This document shows, in pieces, positions 1 through 9,537 of a stretch of 64,000 bases of DNA. Both the position numbers and the translations under genes were made by a program. Numbering within the stretch: position 1 is the stretch's first letter; the number at the start of each line of letters is the position of its first letter. Location: positions 1-64,000 of the forward strand of contig JAQTLM010000002.1 in the NCBI GenBank assembly GCA_028714895.1, read 5' to 3'. The notes beneath the pieces are model-generated. The model was given only the letters and a program-made list of their open reading frames with translations, was not told where the DNA came from and searched no databases. The stretch is from Gallionella sp. Lineage in GTDB: Bacteria; Pseudomonadota; Gammaproteobacteria; Burkholderiales; Gallionellaceae.

Positions 1-170
1 CCGGCGCGGTTGAATTGCCAGCGGGCACCGAAATGGTCATGCCCGGCGACAATGTCAGCATCACCGTCAGCCTGATCAACCCGATCGCGATGGAAGAAGG
101 CCTGCGTTTCGCGATCCGCGAAGGCGGCCGCACCGTCGGCGCTGGTGTGGTTGCAAAGATTATTGAGTAA
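1..170 (+). CDS. tuf: Elongation factor Tu, C-terminal end (partial)
   Basis: The reading frame is open from base 3 to the TAA at 168-170 and gives the last 55 residues of EF-Tu. The C-terminal beta-barrel signature is clear ([13 protein letters not shown], then [20 protein letters not shown]). EF-Tu carries aminoacyl-tRNA to the ribosome in a GTP-dependent step. Its place directly before rpsJ is the usual betaproteobacterial str/S10 junction. The GTPase domain lies outside the window. Confidence 0.97.
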   Translation, partial: GAVELPAGTEMVMPGDNVSITVSLINPIAMEEGLRFAIREGGRTVGAGVVAKIIE

Positions 171-269
171 GGCTACAATGCGCGCCCTCGCGTGGCCCTG
201 ATTGCTGGTTTGGGTCGCGCGATTCGTTCTTTAATTAGCGGCATTGCCGCGTAAAAGTAAGAGAAAATT

Positions 270-581
270 ATGTCAAGTCAAAAAATTCGCATTCGCCTCA
301 AGGCGTTTGATTATCGCTTGATCGACCAGTCGGCAGCGCAGATTGTCGAGACTGCCAAGCGTACCGGTGCGGTGGTAAACGGCCCAGTGCCATTGCCAAC
401 CAAGATCGAGCGCTTTGATGTGTTGCGCTCCCCGCATGTCAACAAGACTTCGCGCGATCAGTTTGAAATTCGCACCCATCTGCGTTTGATGGACATCGTT
501 GACCCTACCGACAAGACGGTAGACGCGTTGATGAAGCTGGATTTGCCGGCCGGTGTGGATGTGGAAATCAAGTTACAGTAA
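270..581 (+). CDS. rpsJ: 30S ribosomal protein S10
   Basis: 103 residues, the same length as E. coli S10. It carries the family blocks [13 protein letters not shown] near the N-terminus and [17 protein letters not shown] in the second half. S10 sits in the 30S head and, as NusE, binds NusB during rRNA transcription antitermination; nusB itself is at 34482 in this window. It opens the S10 gene run, 99 nt after tuf. A 94-nt gap with two hairpins separates it from rplC. Confidence 0.98.
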   Translation: MSSQKIRIRLKAFDYRLIDQSAAQIVETAKRTGAVVNGPVPLPTKIERFDVLRSPHVNKTSRDQFEIRTHLRLMDIVDPTDKTVDALMKLDLPAGVDVEIKLQ

Positions 582-602
582 TTGTTGTGCCAAAAGGCGT
601 AG

Positions 603-654
603 GGGCGTAAGGCCTTACGCCCGTACTAAATCGGTTGACCAATTGAAGTCAACC
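603..654 (+). promoter_or_regulatory. Two hairpins between rpsJ and rplC
   Basis: Bases 603-622 are a perfect 20-bp palindrome (GGGCGTAAGG/CCTTACGCCC). Bases 633-654 form a second stem, GGTTGAC/GTCAACC, with an 8-nt loop, ending about 10 nt before the rplC Shine-Dalgarno AAGAGGAAA. They could be an RNA control element for the rest of the S10 operon, or simply a small repeat. The E. coli S10 leader regulated by L4 lies before rpsJ rather than after it, so any regulatory role is inference. Confidence 0.4.
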
Positions 655-675
655 CCTTAACAAGAGGAAATTAAA

Positions 676-1320
676 ATGAGCTTAGGACTTGTCGGTCGCA
701 AGATTGGCATGACCCGCGTGTTTACCGAAGACGGTTCTTCGTTGCCGGTGACAGTGCTGGAAGTGTCAAATAATCGTGTCACTCAGGTTAAATCCATTGA
801 CACCGATGGCTATACCGCTGTGCAGTTGGCACACGGTACACGTCGTCCTGGACGTGTCGTTAAGGCAGCTGCCGGGCATTACGCCAAGGCAGGCGTGGAA
901 GCCGGGAGTGCACTGAAGGAATTCACCGTATCCCCTGATCAGTTGGCCGGCCTGCAAGCAGGCTCCACGGTCAGCGTGGAGATTTTTCAAGTGGGTCAAC
1001 TCGTTGATGTGACGGGGACATCCAAAGGTAAGGGCTACGCCGGCACCATCAAGCGTCACCACTTCAAATCTGGCCGCGCATCGCACGGTAACTCGAAATC
1101 GCATAACGTACCGGGCTCTATCGGTATGGCGCAAGATCCGGGCCGCGTGTTCCCGGGTAAACGCATGACCGGTCATCTCGGTGATGTGCAGCGTACCGTT
1201 CAAAATCTACAAATCGTTCGTGTTGATGTTGCGCGCCAATTGTTGCTGGTTAAAGGCGCCGTTCCAGGCTGCACCAACAGCAGCATTATCGTGCGTCCAG
1301 CAGTGAAGGCAGGTGCATGA
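676..1320 (+). CDS. rplC: 50S ribosomal protein L3
   Basis: 214 residues (E. coli 209). It begins [16 protein letters not shown], the standard L3 start, and contains the long central loop [18 protein letters not shown] that reaches towards the peptidyl-transferase centre. L3 nucleates early 50S assembly. The Shine-Dalgarno AAGAGGAAA lies 7-8 nt upstream. Its stop overlaps the rplD start (ATGA), indicating translational coupling. Confidence 0.98.
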   Translation: MSLGLVGRKIGMTRVFTEDGSSLPVTVLEVSNNRVTQVKSIDTDGYTAVQLAHGTRRPGRVVKAAAGHYAKAGVEAGSALKEFTVSPDQLAGLQAGSTVSVEIFQVGQLVDVTGTSKGKGYAGTIKRHHFKSGRASHGNSKSHNVPGSIGMAQDPGRVFPGKRMTGHLGDVQRTVQNLQIVRVDVARQLLLVKGAVPGCTNSSIIVRPAVKAGA

Positions 1321-1946
1321 TGGAACTTAAAGTCATTAATGATAAGGGGCAGGCGACTGCCAATCTGAGCGCATCCGATGAATTGTTCGGCCGCGAATAC
1401 AACGAAGATTTGGTGCACCAGCTGGTCACCGCTTATATGGCCAATTCGCGTGGCGGCAACAGCAAGCAAAAGGGCCGCAGCGAAATCGCCAAGAGCACGC
1501 GCAAACCATTTGCGCAAAAAGGAACCGGCCGTGCGCGTGCCGGTATGGCATCCAGCCCATTGTGGCGTGGCGGCGGCAAGATTTTCCCGAATACCGGCGA
1601 AGAAAATTACACCCAAAAGATCAATCGCAAGATGTATCGCGCCGGGCTGGCAGCAATTTTATCCAGGCTGGTCAGCGAAAACCGTTTGGTGGTGGTGGAC
1701 AGCTTGACTGTCGACGCGCCAAAAACCAAGCTGTTGGCGCAAAAGATTAAGGGGATGGGGCTGAATTCCGGGCGCGTACTGATTATTACGGATAGCGTTG
1801 ACGAAAACCTGTACCTGTCTGCGCGCAACCTGCCCAATGTGCTGGTGCTGGAAGCCAATCAGGCCGATCCGGTCAGCTTGGTGCGTTTCCCGAACGTGGT
1901 CGTCACGCGCAATGCCGTGGCTAAAATTGAGGAGATGTTCGCATGA
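1317..1946 (+). CDS. rplD: 50S ribosomal protein L4
   Basis: 209 residues (E. coli 201). It shows the conserved extended loop ([19 protein letters not shown], roughly residues 64-82) that lines the peptide exit tunnel. Two in-phase ATGs are possible, at 1317 and 1320; the first overlaps the rplC stop. In E. coli L4 is also the autogenous repressor of the S10 operon; whether that holds here cannot be read from sequence. It overlaps rplW by 4 nt. Confidence 0.98.
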   Translation: MMELKVINDKGQATANLSASDELFGREYNEDLVHQLVTAYMANSRGGNSKQKGRSEIAKSTRKPFAQKGTGRARAGMASSPLWRGGGKIFPNTGEENYTQKINRKMYRAGLAAILSRLVSENRLVVVDSLTVDAPKTKLLAQKIKGMGLNSGRVLIITDSVDENLYLSARNLPNVLVLEANQADPVSLVRFPNVVVTRNAVAKIEEMFA

Positions 1947-2260
1947 GTACCCAACAATTCAGCCAGGAGCGTTTGATGAAGGTGTTGCTCGCTCCGCAAA
2001 TCTCCGAAAAGGCGACCTACGTCGCCGAAAAGAATGAGCAGGTGATTTTCCGCGTTGTAACGGATGCGACCAAGCCGGAAATCAAGGCTGCCGTCGAAAT
2101 GATGTTCAAGGTGAGCGTGGATAGCGTGCAAGTGACCAACGTCAAGGGCAAGGTAAAACGCTCTGGTCGTTTTTCCGGTCGCCGCAACAACTGGAAAAAG
2201 GCTTATGTGTGCTTGGCTTCCGGTCAGGAAATCAATTTTGCTCCAAGTGAGCAAGGGTAA
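1943..2260 (+). CDS. rplW: 50S ribosomal protein L23
   Basis: 105 residues (E. coli 100). Typical core: [11 protein letters not shown] near residue 14 and [17 protein letters not shown] in the middle. L23 lies at the tunnel exit and docks trigger factor and SRP. It starts inside the rplD stop (ATGA) and ends 5 nt before rplB. Confidence 0.97.
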   Translation: MSTQQFSQERLMKVLLAPQISEKATYVAEKNEQVIFRVVTDATKPEIKAAVEMMFKVSVDSVQVTNVKGKVKRSGRFSGRRNNWKKAYVCLASGQEINFAPSEQG

Positions 2261-2265
2261 TTATC

Positions 2266-3093
2266 ATGGCATTGATTAAATTAAAACCGACAACTCCGGG
2301 GCAGCGTGCGGTAGTGCGCGTTGCCAATCCAGACCTGCATAAAGGCAAACCGGTCGCCGCGCTGCTGGAAAAGCAGACTAGGACTGCAGGCCGAAACAAT
2401 AATGGGCATATCACGACCCGCCATATGGGCGGCGGCCATAAGCAGCATTACCGCTTGGTGGACTTTAAGCGTGATAAAGATGGCATTCCGGCGACTGTCG
2501 AGCGTCTGGAATATGATCCAAATCGCAGCGCTAACTTGGCTTTGTTGTGTTACGCCGATGGTGAGCGTCGTTATATTATTGCGCCTAAAGGCGTTGCAGC
2601 CGGGGCGATCCTGGTGAGCGGTTCGGAAGCGCCAATCAAGCCGGGTAATACCTTGCCTTTGCGCAACGTCCCAGTCGGTTCGACTATTCATTGCATTGAA
2701 ATGTTGCCGGGCAAGGGTGCGCAGCTGGCGCGTTCCGCAGGCACTTCCGTGCAACTGTTGGCACGCGAAGGCAGCTATGCACAATTGCGGCTGCGCTCTG
2801 GCGAAATCCGCAAAGTGCATATCGATTGCAAAGCGACCTTGGGCGAGGTGGGTAATTCTGAACACAGCCTGCGATCCATCGGCAAAGCCGGTGCGATGCG
2901 TTGGCGCGGTGTTCGTCCGACCGTGCGCGGCGTGGTAATGAACCCGGTCGATCACCCGCATGGCGGCGGCGAAGGTAAGACTGCAGCCGGCCGTCATCCG
3001 GTCAGTCCATGGGGTGTGCCAGCCAAGGGCTTCCGCACACGTCGCAACAAGCGCACTAGCGGTATGATCGTGCGCCGTCGCTTTCAGGTTTAA
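2266..3093 (+). CDS. rplB: 50S ribosomal protein L2
   Basis: 275 residues (E. coli 273). It contains the conserved [13 protein letters not shown] block near residue 225, whose histidine lies close to the peptidyl-transferase centre, and the usual KPTTPGQR start. L2 is needed for subunit association and peptide-bond formation. It is followed 13 nt later by rpsS. Confidence 0.98.
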   Translation: MALIKLKPTTPGQRAVVRVANPDLHKGKPVAALLEKQTRTAGRNNNGHITTRHMGGGHKQHYRLVDFKRDKDGIPATVERLEYDPNRSANLALLCYADGERRYIIAPKGVAAGAILVSGSEAPIKPGNTLPLRNVPVGSTIHCIEMLPGKGAQLARSAGTSVQLLAREGSYAQLRLRSGEIRKVHIDCKATLGEVGNSEHSLRSIGKAGAMRWRGVRPTVRGVVMNPVDHPHGGGEGKTAAGRHPVSPWGVPAKGFRTRRNKRTSGMIVRRRFQV

Positions 3094-3106
3094 GGGGTAA
3101 GTAAAT

Positions 3107-3388
3107 ATGGCACGTTCAATTAAAAAAGGTCCATTTGTTGACGCTCACTTGCTCAAGAAAATTGAGACAGTGCGCGCAACCAACGATAAACGTCCGGTGA
3201 AAACCTGGTCACGCCGTTCAACGGTGCTGCCTGAATTCGTCGGTTTGACAATTGCGGTACACAACGGTAAGCAGCATATCCCGGTGTATGTATCCGAAAA
3301 CATGGTGGGCCACAAATTGGGTGAGTTTTCCCTGACGCGCACCTTCAAGGGACATGCCGCTGATAAAAAAGCAGCAGTCAAGAAATAG
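3107..3388 (+). CDS. rpsS: 30S ribosomal protein S19
   Basis: 93 residues (E. coli 92). Signature [15 protein letters not shown] at the start and [16 protein letters not shown] near the end. S19 pairs with S13 in the 30S head near the A-site tRNA. The Shine-Dalgarno is the weak run GGGGTAAG, and rplV follows after 6 nt. Confidence 0.98.
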   Translation: MARSIKKGPFVDAHLLKKIETVRATNDKRPVKTWSRRSTVLPEFVGLTIAVHNGKQHIPVYVSENMVGHKLGEFSLTRTFKGHAADKKAAVKK

Positions 3389-3394
3389 GGAGGC

Positions 3395-3730
3395 ATGATG
3401 ACAACGACTATTGCAGTTGCAAGAAATATTCATCTTTCCGCGCAGAAAGGCCGTTTGGTTGCCGATCAGATTCGCGGCTTGCCGGTTGCGCAAGCGCTTA
3501 ACATCCTGGCCTTCAGCCCGAAGAAGGGTGCGGGGATCATCAAGAAGGCCCTGGAATCCGCGATTGCGAATGCCGAGCATAACGATGGTGCGGATATCGA
3601 TGAGCTGAAGGTGAAAACCATTTACATTGATAAGGCGGCATCGCTAAAGCGTTTCATGGCGCGCGCTAAGGGTCGTGGCAACAAAATTGAAAAGCAGACC
3701 TGCCACATTACGGTTAGCGTCGGGAGCTAG
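3395..3730 (+). CDS. rplV: 50S ribosomal protein L22
   Basis: 111 residues (E. coli 110). The core [17 protein letters not shown] and the tunnel-lining hairpin region (residues about 80-100, [18 protein letters not shown]) are present. L22 touches all domains of 23S rRNA. Two tandem ATGs (3395, 3398) follow the Shine-Dalgarno GGGAGG. It lies 9 nt before rpsC. Confidence 0.97.
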   Translation: MMTTTIAVARNIHLSAQKGRLVADQIRGLPVAQALNILAFSPKKGAGIIKKALESAIANAEHNDGADIDELKVKTIYIDKAASLKRFMARAKGRGNKIEKQTCHITVSVGS

Positions 3731-3739
3731 GGGCAAATT

Positions 3740-4447
3740 ATGGGACAAAAAATTCATCCAACCGGTTTCCGGTTGTGCGTTCGCAAAAACTGGGATTCCA
3801 AGTGGTTCGCAAACAGCAAGAATTTTGCTGACTTGCTACTCAAGGATATTGAAGTTCGTGCTTTCCTGAAAAAGAAGCTGGCTTCTGCCGGCGTTTCCAA
3901 GGTAATTATCGAGCGTCCGGCCAAGAACGCCAAGGTGACTATTTACACTGCGCGTCCCGGCATGGTGATAGGTAAAAAAGGCGAGGATATCGAAGCGTTG
4001 CGTGCCGAATTACGCAAGCGCATGGGTTTGCAATCTGTCGATGTTGCTATTGAAGAAGTACGCAAGCCGGAAATCGATGCGCAATTGATCGCCGACAGTA
4101 TCACCGCGCAACTGGAAAAACGCATCATGTTCCGCCGCGCCATGAAGCGTGCGATGCAAAACGCGATGCGTCTGGGTGCACAAGGCATCAAGATCATGAG
4201 TGCAGGTCGTTTGAACGGTATTGAAATCGCACGTACCGAGTGGTATCGCGAAGGACGTGTGCCATTGCATACTCTGCGTGCCGATATTGACTACGGTACT
4301 TCCGAAGCGAAGACTACCTATGGCATCATCGGTGTAAAGGTTTGGGTGTTCAAAGGCGAAATTGGTCAGGAAGCTGCTGCACCAGTCGCTGCTGAGCCGG
4401 AAAAGAAAGTAAGAAAGTCGGGAGCAAAGCATGCTACAGCCAGCTAG
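3740..4447 (+). CDS. rpsC: 30S ribosomal protein S3
   Basis: 235 residues (E. coli 233). It starts [13 protein letters not shown] and contains the type II KH domain with the [12 protein letters not shown] loop around residue 74-85. S3 helps form the mRNA entry channel and its helicase activity. The tail is rich in Ala/Lys. The end overlaps the rplP start by 17 nt. Confidence 0.98.
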   Translation: MGQKIHPTGFRLCVRKNWDSKWFANSKNFADLLLKDIEVRAFLKKKLASAGVSKVIIERPAKNAKVTIYTARPGMVIGKKGEDIEALRAELRKRMGLQSVDVAIEEVRKPEIDAQLIADSITAQLEKRIMFRRAMKRAMQNAMRLGAQGIKIMSAGRLNGIEIARTEWYREGRVPLHTLRADIDYGTSEAKTTYGIIGVKVWVFKGEIGQEAAAPVAAEPEKKVRKSGAKHATAS

Positions 4448-4847
4448 AAGAAAATACCGCAAGGAACAAAAGGGCCGTAATACCGGCATTGCCACCCGTG
4501 GCAACAAGGTCAGTTTCGGTGAGTTTGGTCTGAAGGCGGTTGCGCGCGGTCGCTTAACGGCACGTCAAATTGAAGCCGCACGCCGTGCGATGACCCGCCA
4601 CATCAAACGGGGTGGTCGAATCTGGATTCGTATTTTTCCGGATAAGCCGATCTCCAAAAAACCGGCCGAAGTGCGCATGGGTAATGGCAAGGGTAATCCC
4701 GAGTTTTACGTCGCCGAGATTCAGCCCGGCAAGATGTTGTACGAAATGGATGGCGTGGATGAAACATTGGCGCGCGAAGCATTCCGATTGGCATCTGCGA
4801 AGTTGCCGATTGCGACCACATTCGTAATTAGACAGGTAGGTGCATAA
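4431..4847 (+). CDS. rplP: 50S ribosomal protein L16
   Basis: 138 residues (E. coli 136). It begins [17 protein letters not shown], the canonical L16 start, which fixes the ATG inside the end of rpsC. The [15 protein letters not shown] block near residue 59 is also typical. L16 organises the A-site region of the 50S subunit. It ends 1 nt before the rpmC ATG. Confidence 0.98.
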   Translation: MLQPARRKYRKEQKGRNTGIATRGNKVSFGEFGLKAVARGRLTARQIEAARRAMTRHIKRGGRIWIRIFPDKPISKKPAEVRMGNGKGNPEFYVAEIQPGKMLYEMDGVDETLAREAFRLASAKLPIATTFVIRQVGA

Positions 4848-4848
4848 C

Positions 4849-5040
4849 ATGAAGGCGAGTGAATTGAGAGCCAAATCTGCCGCAGATTTGCAACAAGAAA
4901 CGCTGTCACTGACCAAAGCACAATTTGGCCTGCGCATGCAAGTTGCGACGCAGCAAATGACCAATACCAGCGAGTTGCGCAAAGTGCGCCGTGATATCGC
5001 GCGCGTAAAGACAGTATTGAGAGAGAAGGGTGCCCAGTGA
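4849..5040 (+). CDS. rpmC: 50S ribosomal protein L29
   Basis: 63 residues, exactly the E. coli length, when started at ATG 4849 ([14 protein letters not shown]). An upstream in-phase GTG at 4840 would add three residues inside rplP and is less likely. L29 sits beside L23 at the tunnel exit. It overlaps the rpsQ start by 4 nt. Confidence 0.96.
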   Translation: MKASELRAKSAADLQQETLSLTKAQFGLRMQVATQQMTNTSELRKVRRDIARVKTVLREKGAQ

Positions 5041-5321
5041 TGAGCGATTCCAAAGTAATAAGTGATTCCAAGCTGAAACGTACCCTGACCGGTACTGTGG
5101 TAAGCGACAAGATGGACAAGACCGTAACGGTTTTGGTTGAGCGTAAAGTGAAGCACCCATTGCTGGGTAAAATCATTCGCGTTTCCAAAAAGTATCACGC
5201 GCACGATGAAGCCAATGAGTTTCATACCGGCGATGCGGTAATGATTGAAGAGTGCCGGCCACTGGCTAAAACCAAGAGTTGGCGCGTTGCAAAGTTGCTG
5301 GAAAAGGCAGCCGCAAATTAA
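5037..5321 (+). CDS. rpsQ: 30S ribosomal protein S17
   Basis: 94 residues (E. coli 84), about ten extra at the N-terminus ([12 protein letters not shown]), where later starts are possible. The core [21 protein letters not shown] and the YHAHDE segment identify S17, a primary 16S rRNA binder. It is the last gene before a 133-nt gap with its own promoter, so it marks the S10/spc boundary. Confidence 0.97.
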   Translation: MMSDSKVISDSKLKRTLTGTVVSDKMDKTVTVLVERKVKHPLLGKIIRVSKKYHAHDEANEFHTGDAVMIEECRPLAKTKSWRVAKLLEKAAAN

Positions 5322-5334
5322 TTGTAGTTTCTGC

Positions 5335-5362
5335 TTGCGTCTTTCAAAAATTCGAATATAAT
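5335..5362 (+). promoter_or_regulatory. Sigma70-type promoter of the spc operon
   Basis: A -35 box TTGCGT (5335-5340), a 16-bp spacer and a perfect -10 TATAAT (5357-5362) lie about 90 nt before rplN. A promoter at the S10/spc border is known in E. coli; this one is assigned from sequence alone. Confidence 0.75.
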
Positions 5363-5378
5363 ACGCGGCTTCGTTTCA

Positions 5379-5434
5379 TCGCCGTTAGCGGCGACCTAAC
5401 CCAAACGGGTTCCAAAACTGGCCGCCGTGAGCGG
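5379..5434 (+). promoter_or_regulatory. Structured leader of rplN (three consecutive hairpins)
   Basis: Downstream of the promoter the untranslated leader folds into three short stems in a row: TCGCCG/CGGCGA (5379-5394), AACCC/GGGTT (5398-5411) and CCGC/GCGG (5422-5434). The Shine-Dalgarno TTGGAG follows at once. This could be a binding site for a ribosomal protein of the operon. In E. coli, S8 represses spc at rplE rather than here, so a role in this leader is inference. Confidence 0.45.
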
Positions 5435-5454
5435 AAAAAGTTGGAGATTAAATA

Positions 5455-5823
5455 ATGATACAAATGCAGTCTGTTTTAGATGTTGCTGACAATACTGGTG
5501 CGCGCTCCGTGATGTGCATCAAGGTGTTGGGCGGTTCCAGGCGTCGTTATGCTTCCGTTGGTGATGTCATCAAGGTTAGCATCAGGGACGCAGCTCCGCG
5601 TGGCCGCGTAAAAAAAGGTGAGGTGTATAACGCCGTAGTGGTGCGCACCGCCAAGGGCGTGCGTCGCTCAGATGGCTCGCTGATTAAATTTGATGGTAAT
5701 GCTGCGGTTTTGCTTAATGCCAAGTTGGAGCCTATCGGCACGCGCATTTTTGGGCCGGTGACACGCGAGTTGCGTACCGAAAAGTTCATGAAGATCGTTT
5801 CGCTGGCACCTGAAGTGCTGTAA
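5455..5823 (+). CDS. rplN: 50S ribosomal protein L14
   Basis: 122 residues (E. coli 123). Signature [28 protein letters not shown] at the N-terminus and [14 protein letters not shown] at the end. L14 forms an intersubunit bridge and is the binding site of the silencing factor RsfS. It is the first gene of the spc operon, transcribed from the promoter at 5335. Confidence 0.98.
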   Translation: MIQMQSVLDVADNTGARSVMCIKVLGGSRRRYASVGDVIKVSIRDAAPRGRVKKGEVYNAVVVRTAKGVRRSDGSLIKFDGNAAVLLNAKLEPIGTRIFGPVTRELRTEKFMKIVSLAPEVL

Positions 5824-5851
5824 GCGTAAATAGATCGAGTCGAGGAAAATC

Positions 5852-6166
5852 ATGCGCAAGATCAAGAAAAACGATGACGTTATCGTAATCGCAGGTAAAG
5901 ACAAGGGTAATCGCGGCAATGTGCTGCAAGTCCTTGGTGATCACCTGCTGGTTGGCGGTATCAATAAAGTCAAGAAGCACCAGAAGCCTAACCCGACAAA
6001 GGGAATGACAGGCGGGATCGTGGAGAAGGAATTGCCGATTCATATTTCGAATGTGGCGATCTACAACACGGCTGCCAAGAAGGGTGATCGAGTCGGTATT
6101 AAAACGCTGGAAGATGGACGCAAGGTTCGTGTGTTCAAGTCTAGCGGCGAAATGATTGACGCTTAA
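5852..6166 (+). CDS. rplX: 50S ribosomal protein L24
   Basis: 104 residues, as in E. coli. The KOW motif is visible at the start ([22 protein letters not shown]). L24 is an assembly initiator of the 50S subunit. Shine-Dalgarno GAGGAAA; 12 nt separate it from rplE. Confidence 0.98.
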   Translation: MRKIKKNDDVIVIAGKDKGNRGNVLQVLGDHLLVGGINKVKKHQKPNPTKGMTGGIVEKELPIHISNVAIYNTAAKKGDRVGIKTLEDGRKVRVFKSSGEMIDA

Positions 6167-6178
6167 GGGGTATAGAGC

Positions 6179-6718
6179 ATGGCTCGTTTGTATGAGTTTT
6201 ACAAAGACAAGGTCGCAAAGGACCTGATGACGCAATTTGGCTATAAATCCATCATGGAAGTGCCGCGTATCGAGAAAATCACCCTGAATATGGGGGTTGG
6301 TGAGGCGGTGGCAGACAAGAAGGTGATGGAGTTTGCGGTTGGTGATATGCAAAAGATTGCCGGCCAAAAACCGGTGGTTACAATGTCCAAGAAGTCGATT
6401 GCCGGTTTCAAGATTCGTGAAGGCTATCCGGTCGGTTGTAAAGTGACGCTACGCAAGCTGCGCATGTATGAATTCTTGGATCGCCTGATTTCGGTCGCGA
6501 TCCCACGTATTCGCGATTTCCGTGGCATTTCCGGCAAATCTTTTGATGGCCGCGGAAACTACAACATGGGCGTGAAAGAGCAAATCATTTTTCCGGAAAT
6601 CGAGTATGAAAAGATTGATGCGTTGCGTGGTATGAACATTACCATCACCACGTCTGCGAAGACTGACGAAGAAGCCAAGGCTCTACTGTTGGCATTTAAA
6701 CTCCCATTAAAGAAATGA
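6179..6718 (+). CDS. rplE: 50S ribosomal protein L5
   Basis: 179 residues, identical in length to E. coli L5. The blocks [15 protein letters not shown] and [18 protein letters not shown] are diagnostic. L5 binds 5S rRNA and contacts P-site tRNA. In E. coli the S8 repressor site lies around the rplX-rplE junction; the 12-nt spacer here is too short to judge. Confidence 0.98.
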   Translation: MARLYEFYKDKVAKDLMTQFGYKSIMEVPRIEKITLNMGVGEAVADKKVMEFAVGDMQKIAGQKPVVTMSKKSIAGFKIREGYPVGCKVTLRKLRMYEFLDRLISVAIPRIRDFRGISGKSFDGRGNYNMGVKEQIIFPEIEYEKIDALRGMNITITTSAKTDEEAKALLLAFKLPLKK

Positions 6719-6728
6719 GGGAATACTA

Positions 6729-7034
6729 ATGGCTAAGATGGCAGTAATTAACCGCGAGCAAAAACGTCGTGATACCGTAAAAAAGTTTGCGGCTAAACGT
6801 GCGGAATTGCAGGCAGTGATCACCAACATGAAGCTCAGCGATGAAGAACGCGCCGCTGCGCGTCTGAAGCTGCAAGCCTTGCCGCGCAACTCCAGTCCGG
6901 TTCGCTTGCGCAACCGCTGTGCATTGACTGGACGCCCGCGCGGCACTTTCAGGAAGTTTGGTTTGGGGCGTATTAAAGTGCGTGAATTCGCGATGCGCGG
7001 TGAAATTCCCGGTATCGTTAAGGCCAGCTGGTAG
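6729..7034 (+). CDS. rpsN: 30S ribosomal protein S14 (long, zinc-free form)
   Basis: 101 residues, the long form as in E. coli. It ends with [23 protein letters not shown]. The short zinc-ribbon form would have four cysteines in about 61 residues; only one cysteine is present here. S14 is needed for 30S head assembly. Neighbours are rplE and rpsH at 9-10 nt. Confidence 0.98.
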   Translation: MAKMAVINREQKRRDTVKKFAAKRAELQAVITNMKLSDEERAAARLKLQALPRNSSPVRLRNRCALTGRPRGTFRKFGLGRIKVREFAMRGEIPGIVKASW

Positions 7035-7043
7035 GAGAAATAT

Positions 7044-7442
7044 ATGAGTATGAGTGATCCGATCTCCGACATGTTGACGCGTATTCGCAATGCGCAGATG
7101 GCGGAAAAAACCAAGGTGGCAATGCCTTCTTCGAAACTAAAGGTGGCGATTGCAGTAGTCTTGAAAGACGAAGGTTATGTGGATGGCTTCAATGTCGTCA
7201 AGGGCGATGGTGGCAAAGCCACGCTGGAAATCGGCCTGAAGTATTACAGCGGGCGCCCGGTGATTGAGAAGATCCAGCGTATCAGCCGCCCGGGACTGCG
7301 TATATACAAGGGTTCCGATGATATTCCCAAGGTGATGAATGGATTGGGTATCGCCATTGTGTCTACATCCAAAGGTTTGATGACCGACCGCAAAGCGCGC
7401 GCCAATGGTATTGGTGGTGAAGTGCTGTGCGTAGTCGCGTAG
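7044..7442 (+). CDS. rpsH: 30S ribosomal protein S8
   Basis: 132 residues (E. coli 130). Core [16 protein letters not shown] and the C-terminal [24 protein letters not shown]8 binds the central domain of 16S rRNA and is the autogenous repressor of spc in E. coli. ATGs at 7044 and 7050 are both possible; the first has the better Shine-Dalgarno (TAGGAGA). Confidence 0.98.
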   Translation: MSMSDPISDMLTRIRNAQMAEKTKVAMPSSKLKVAIAVVLKDEGYVDGFNVVKGDGGKATLEIGLKYYSGRPVIEKIQRISRPGLRIYKGSDDIPKVMNGLGIAIVSTSKGLMTDRKARANGIGGEVLCVVA

Positions 7443-7452
7443 TGAGGTAATC

Positions 7453-7986
7453 ATGTCAAGAGTTGCCAAGAATCCTGTTGTTGTGCCTAGCGGTGTTGAA
7501 GTCGTGCAGGGCGCAGGTGAAATTTCGATGAAGGGGCCGATGGGTACCCTTAAGCAAGCTTTGCCGGGTGATGTGAGCGTTGAGCGTGAGGGCGACAGCC
7601 TGTTGTGTAAGGCGCAGAACGACTCCACTCAAGCCAATGCGATGTCCGGTACGATCCGCGCATTGCTGGCTAACATGGTGCAGGGTGTGAGCAAAGGTTT
7701 TGAGCGTAAGCTGAGCCTTGTTGGCGTGGGTTACCGTGCGCAAGCTGCAGGGGATACGTTGAACCTGACCTTGGGCTTTTCTCATCCGGTTGCCTACAAG
7801 ATGCCTTCGGGTATCAAGGTCGAAACACCGACGCAAACTGAAATCCTGTTAAAGGGCGCCGACAAGCAGCGTGTCGGACAAGTTGCTGCTGAAATTCGCG
7901 CCTTCCGCGAACCTGAGCCTTACAAGGGCAAGGGTGTGCGCTACAGCGATGAAGTGGTGATCCTGAAAGAAACCAAGAAGAAATAA
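7453..7986 (+). CDS. rplF: 50S ribosomal protein L6
   Basis: 177 residues, as in E. coli. The C-terminal signature [25 protein letters not shown] is clear, as is the start [18 protein letters not shown]6 lies near the factor-binding stalk base. It starts 10 nt after rpsH. Confidence 0.98.
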   Translation: MSRVAKNPVVVPSGVEVVQGAGEISMKGPMGTLKQALPGDVSVEREGDSLLCKAQNDSTQANAMSGTIRALLANMVQGVSKGFERKLSLVGVGYRAQAAGDTLNLTLGFSHPVAYKMPSGIKVETPTQTEILLKGADKQRVGQVAAEIRAFREPEPYKGKGVRYSDEVVILKETKKK

Positions 7987-7997
7987 TTGAGGCGGAT

Positions 7998-8354
7998 ATG
8001 TTGATCAAAAAAGAAGCACGTCAGCGCAGAGCACGCAAAACCCGTGCCCGCATTGCTGAGAAAAAGACTATACGTCTTGCTATTCACCGTACCAATTTGC
8101 ATATCTATGCCCAGGTGATTTCTGCTTGTGGCAGCAAAGTGTTGGCCAGTGCGTCCAGTAACGAAGCGGAGGTTCGCAAGGATTTGGCGAATGGCGGGAA
8201 CAAGGCCGCTGCAGCTGTGGTGGGCAAGCGTATCGCCGAAAAAGCGAAGAGCGCGGGCATTACCCAGGTGGCGTTTGACCGTTCTGGTAACCGGTATCAT
8301 GGCCGTGTCAAGGCGTTGGCTGAAGCCGCGCGTGAACATGGTCTGCAGTTCTAA
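7998..8354 (+). CDS. rplR: 50S ribosomal protein L18
   Basis: 118 residues (E. coli 117). It has an Arg/Lys-rich N-terminus ([16 protein letters not shown]) and the [26 protein letters not shown] end. L18 binds 5S rRNA with L5 and L25. Spacing to rpsE is 13 nt. Confidence 0.98.
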   Translation: MLIKKEARQRRARKTRARIAEKKTIRLAIHRTNLHIYAQVISACGSKVLASASSNEAEVRKDLANGGNKAAAAVVGKRIAEKAKSAGITQVAFDRSGNRYHGRVKALAEAAREHGLQF

Positions 8355-8367
8355 TTGGAGTTGAGCG

Positions 8368-8889
8368 ATGGCTAAGCCGCAAGGAAAAATACATCAGCAA
8401 GAAGAGCGTGATGACGGTCTGATCGAAAAAATGATCTCTGTGAACCGCGTCACCAAGGTAGTCAAGGGCGGTCGCATCATGGGGTTCGCCGCACTGACCG
8501 TGGTCGGTGATGGCGATGGCCGCGTGGCGATGGGCAAAGGCAAATCCAAGGAAGTTCCAGTCGCCGTGCAAAAGGCGATGGATGAAGCGCGCCGCAATCT
8601 GGTCAAGATAAGTCTGAGGAATGGCACGTTGCACCATACCGTGATCGGTAAGCATGGCGCAGCCAAGGTGTTGATGCAGCCGGCATCCGAAGGTACCGGC
8701 ATTATCGCTGGAGGCGCGATGCGCGCAGTGTTCGAGGCGGTCGGTGTGCGCGATGTGTTGGCCAAGTGTATCGGTTCCAGCAATCCATACAACGTGGTGC
8801 GCGCCACACTGAACGGCTTGAAAGCATTGAATTCTCCATCAGAAATTGCTGCCAAGCGCGGTAAGAATGTTGACGAGATTCTGGGGTAA
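8368..8889 (+). CDS. rpsE: 30S ribosomal protein S5
   Basis: 173 residues (E. coli 167). Double-stranded-RNA-binding N-domain with [19 protein letters not shown] (about residues 31-49) and the C-domain [16 protein letters not shown]5 affects decoding accuracy and the mRNA entry channel. It ends 3 nt before rpmD. Confidence 0.98.
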   Translation: MAKPQGKIHQQEERDDGLIEKMISVNRVTKVVKGGRIMGFAALTVVGDGDGRVAMGKGKSKEVPVAVQKAMDEARRNLVKISLRNGTLHHTVIGKHGAAKVLMQPASEGTGIIAGGAMRAVFEAVGVRDVLAKCIGSSNPYNVVRATLNGLKALNSPSEIAAKRGKNVDEILG

Positions 8890-8892
8890 ACC

Positions 8893-9090
8893 ATGACGCA
8901 AGCAAAAGCAAAAAACAAGACTTTAAAAGTGACGCAGACCAAAAGCCTGATCGGCACCAAGCAATCACATCGCGATACGATTCGCGGCTTGGGGCTGCGT
9001 CGTATCAATCATACCGTGCAACTGGAAGACACTCCTTGTGTGCGCGGCATGATCAACAAAGTGTTTTATATGGTTAAGTGCGAGGCATAA
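8893..9090 (+). CDS. rpmD: 50S ribosomal protein L30
   Basis: 65 residues (E. coli 59), with a slightly longer Lys/Thr-rich N-terminus. The motif [25 protein letters not shown] is diagnostic for L30. It sits between rpsE and rplO with 3-nt gaps, so it is tightly coupled. Confidence 0.97.
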   Translation: MTQAKAKNKTLKVTQTKSLIGTKQSHRDTIRGLGLRRINHTVQLEDTPCVRGMINKVFYMVKCEA

Positions 9091-9093
9091 CAA

Positions 9094-9528
9094 ATGCAAC
9101 TCAATAATATTCAGCCTGCGCAAGGTGCCAAGCATTCCAAGCGCCGCGTTGGTCGCGGCATCGGTTCCGGCTTGGGCAAAACATGCGGTCGCGGTCACAA
9201 GGGGCAGAAATCCCGCGCTGGCGGTTTCCATAAGGTCGGTTTCGAGGGCGGCCAAATGCCGCTGCAACGCCGTTTGCCAAAGCGCGGTTTTGTCTCGCTG
9301 ACGCGCTATGACACGGCGCAAGTTAGATTGTCCGATCTGCAAAAATTGCCGGTGGACAGCGTTGATCTGCTGGCGCTCAAGCAGGCTGGCGTTATTCATG
9401 CTGGTGCATTGACTGCGAAAGTCATCCTGTGTGGTGAAATTTCCCGTGCAGTGAAGTTGCAAGGGCTGCTGGTAACCAAAGGTGCACGTGTAGCGATTGA
9501 AGCCGCTGGCGGCAGCATCGTCGAGTAA
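9094..9528 (+). CDS. rplO: 50S ribosomal protein L15
   Basis: 144 residues, as in E. coli. The Gly/Lys/Arg-rich N-terminus ([22 protein letters not shown]) threads into 23S rRNA. The C-terminal [15 protein letters not shown] matches the family. It precedes secY by 9 nt. Confidence 0.98.
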   Translation: MQLNNIQPAQGAKHSKRRVGRGIGSGLGKTCGRGHKGQKSRAGGFHKVGFEGGQMPLQRRLPKRGFVSLTRYDTAQVRLSDLQKLPVDSVDLLALKQAGVIHAGALTAKVILCGEISRAVKLQGLLVTKGARVAIEAAGGSIVE

Positions 9529-9537
9529 GGCTGGTAC

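Noticed and set aside
171..269. GC-rich stem between tuf and rpsJ as an S10-type leader
   Set aside because: The arms pair only with bulges and the stretch is too short to compare with the known S10 leader.
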